64,000 nt of DNA from Novosphingobium sp. (GTDB taxonomy: Bacteria > Pseudomonadota > Alphaproteobacteria > Sphingomonadales > Sphingomonadaceae), in assembly GCA_017744735.1 (NCBI GenBank), contig JAGIAR010000011.1, positions 62,001-126,000 of the forward strand, written 5' to 3'. Every line of letters starts with the position of its first letter. Within the stretch, counting starts at the first letter, position 1. Shown piece by piece: positions 63,339-64,000 of this stretch. The notes beneath the pieces were generated by a model. That model was not told the DNA's origin. It saw only the letters and a list, made by a program, of their open reading frames with translations, and did no database searches. The translations under genes were made by a program, and so were the position numbers.

Positions 63339-64000
63339 TCAGGCGGGCATGGCGGGCTTTCGCGTCAGGCGGATGAGCTGCAGCGCCGCCGGCAGCGCCA
63401 GCAGCACCAGCACCGCCCCGGCATACCAGGGCGTGTCGTGGCCGAGCTGCTCGTAGACCAACCCGAACAGCGGTGGCGCGACGATCCTGCCTCCGGCGTT
63501 CTGCGCCATCAACAGGCCCATGATGCTGCCCTGGCGCTCGACCGGCGCGGTCTTCGAAGTGAGCGCGCCGGCGGTAGGAAAGGCCAGACTGTGGCCCATC
63601 ATCAGCGTGCCCATCAGCGCCGCGGCGATCCAGGGATCGCGCAGGACCGGCTGGAGCACCATCGACAGCGCCAGCACGAACAGCCCGGCAGTGATAATCC
63701 GCCCTTCGCCGAAACGGGTCACCAGCGGCTGGAGCAAGAACAGCTGCACGATGAACCCGCCCGCGCCGATCGCGAGAAAGGCGAAACCGAGATCGCGCGC
63801 GGACCAGCCGAAGTTGGCCTTGCTCCACAGGCCGTAGACCGCCTCCATCGAGGCGAAGGCCGAAATGCCCACCAGCGAGACGACGAACAGCCGCAGCAGC
63901 AGCGGGCTCCGGCTGACGAAGGCGATGCCCTCGCTGTATTTCGGCAACGGGCGTGCCTTGCCCGCCGGCGGAACCACATCGCGCAGCGCGGTGACCGACC
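63339..64000 (-). CDS. MFS transporter, C-terminal part (start outside window)
   Basis: The frame stays open to the window edge, so this is the C-terminal half of a larger protein. About 220 residues with six hydrophobic helices are visible, e.g. LLRLFVVSLVGISAFASMEAVYGLW and DLGFAFLAIGAGGFIVQLFLL. The stretch before is basic and cytoplasmic (GKARPLPKY), like the central loop of a 12-helix MFS carrier. GSIMGLLMAQNAGGRIVAPPLFGL resembles TetA-like and multidrug MFS proteins. The substrate cannot be told. Confidence 0.88.
   Translation of the reverse strand, partial: SVTALRDVVPPAGKARPLPKYSEGIAFVSRSPLLLRLFVVSLVGISAFASMEAVYGLWSKANFGWSARDLGFAFLAIGAGGFIVQLFLLQPLVTRFGEGRIITAGLFVLALSMVLQPVLRDPWIAAALMGTLMMGHSLAFPTAGALTSKTAPVERQGSIMGLLMAQNAGGRIVAPPLFGLVYEQLGHDTPWYAGAVLVLLALPAALQLIRLTRKPAMPA

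Overview
The window is GC-rich, densely coded DNA from an alphaproteobacterium. Gene content and order point to the Sphingomonadales, most likely Erythrobacteraceae or a close relative. The main reasons are the recG / sdhE / mfd neighbourhood, the Sphingomonad-type TonB-dependent receptor, the complete exosortase A (XrtA/PEP-CTERM) exopolysaccharide locus, and the bacteriophytochrome with an HWE-type kinase. No plasmid, phage, insertion sequence, rRNA or CRISPR array is visible. The window looks chromosomal and is cut inside a gene at both ends.

Left part (1-8.0 kb): the 5' part of a bacteriophytochrome hybrid kinase (bphP, 3' end outside the window) overlaps a biliverdin-forming heme oxygenase (bphO). 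A SAM methyltransferase, then sdhB-GFA protein-zapE joined by 1-base stop/start overlaps, a YbjQ protein with a small membrane partner, and a pirin follow.

Central locus (8.0-27.7 kb): an RpfF-like crotonase (DSF-synthase type) sits beside a ten-gene minus-strand operon, read from 21.9 down to 9.2 kb. Its genes are the export lipoprotein (Wza type), chain-length protein, tyrosine autokinase, beta-barrel outer membrane protein, AAA ATPase, polysaccharide deacetylase, FemAB-like protein, glycosyltransferase, exosortase A fused to an EpsI domain, and an asparagine-synthase-like amidotransferase. Next to it lie two divergent accessory operons. One holds the exosortase-associated acyl-CoA ligase and PLP decarboxylase; the other holds a GNAT/FemAB-type acyltransferase, an acyl carrier protein and two alpha/beta-hydrolase-like proteins. 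Together they look like a surface-polysaccharide factory with an unexplained acyl/amine chemistry branch.

Housekeeping stretch (27.7-48 kb): 23S rRNA methyltransferase, NAD(P)HX repair enzyme, ilvD, N-formylglutamate amidohydrolase, ispE, ETF-ubiquinone oxidoreductase, a degenerate uracil-DNA-glycosylase-like protein, lytic transglycosylase, moaB, a frameshifted HTH gene, a PA0069-type radical SAM protein behind a GTTC-N7-GTTC SOS-box match, an acyl-CoA ligase and dnaE. Between ispE and the ETF-QO gene lies the most unusual object in the window: a DUF559 (Vsr-like nuclease) gene enclosed by 34-bp perfect inverted repeats, each made of small hairpins. One repeat encodes the C-terminus of the nuclease and supplies the ribosome-binding site of ispE. 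A second, different cluster of hairpins lies at 33.1 kb and a third at 7.9 kb.

Right part (48-64 kb): a Yip1-like protein with a clear terminator, lolD-lolE, a large TonB-dependent receptor, recG, sdhE, mfd, an EAL protein with a degenerate GGDEF domain, NAD kinase, tRNA-Asn(GTT), a possible 48-residue protein, a methyltransferase-fold protein with a signal peptide, and the 3' part of an MFS transporter.
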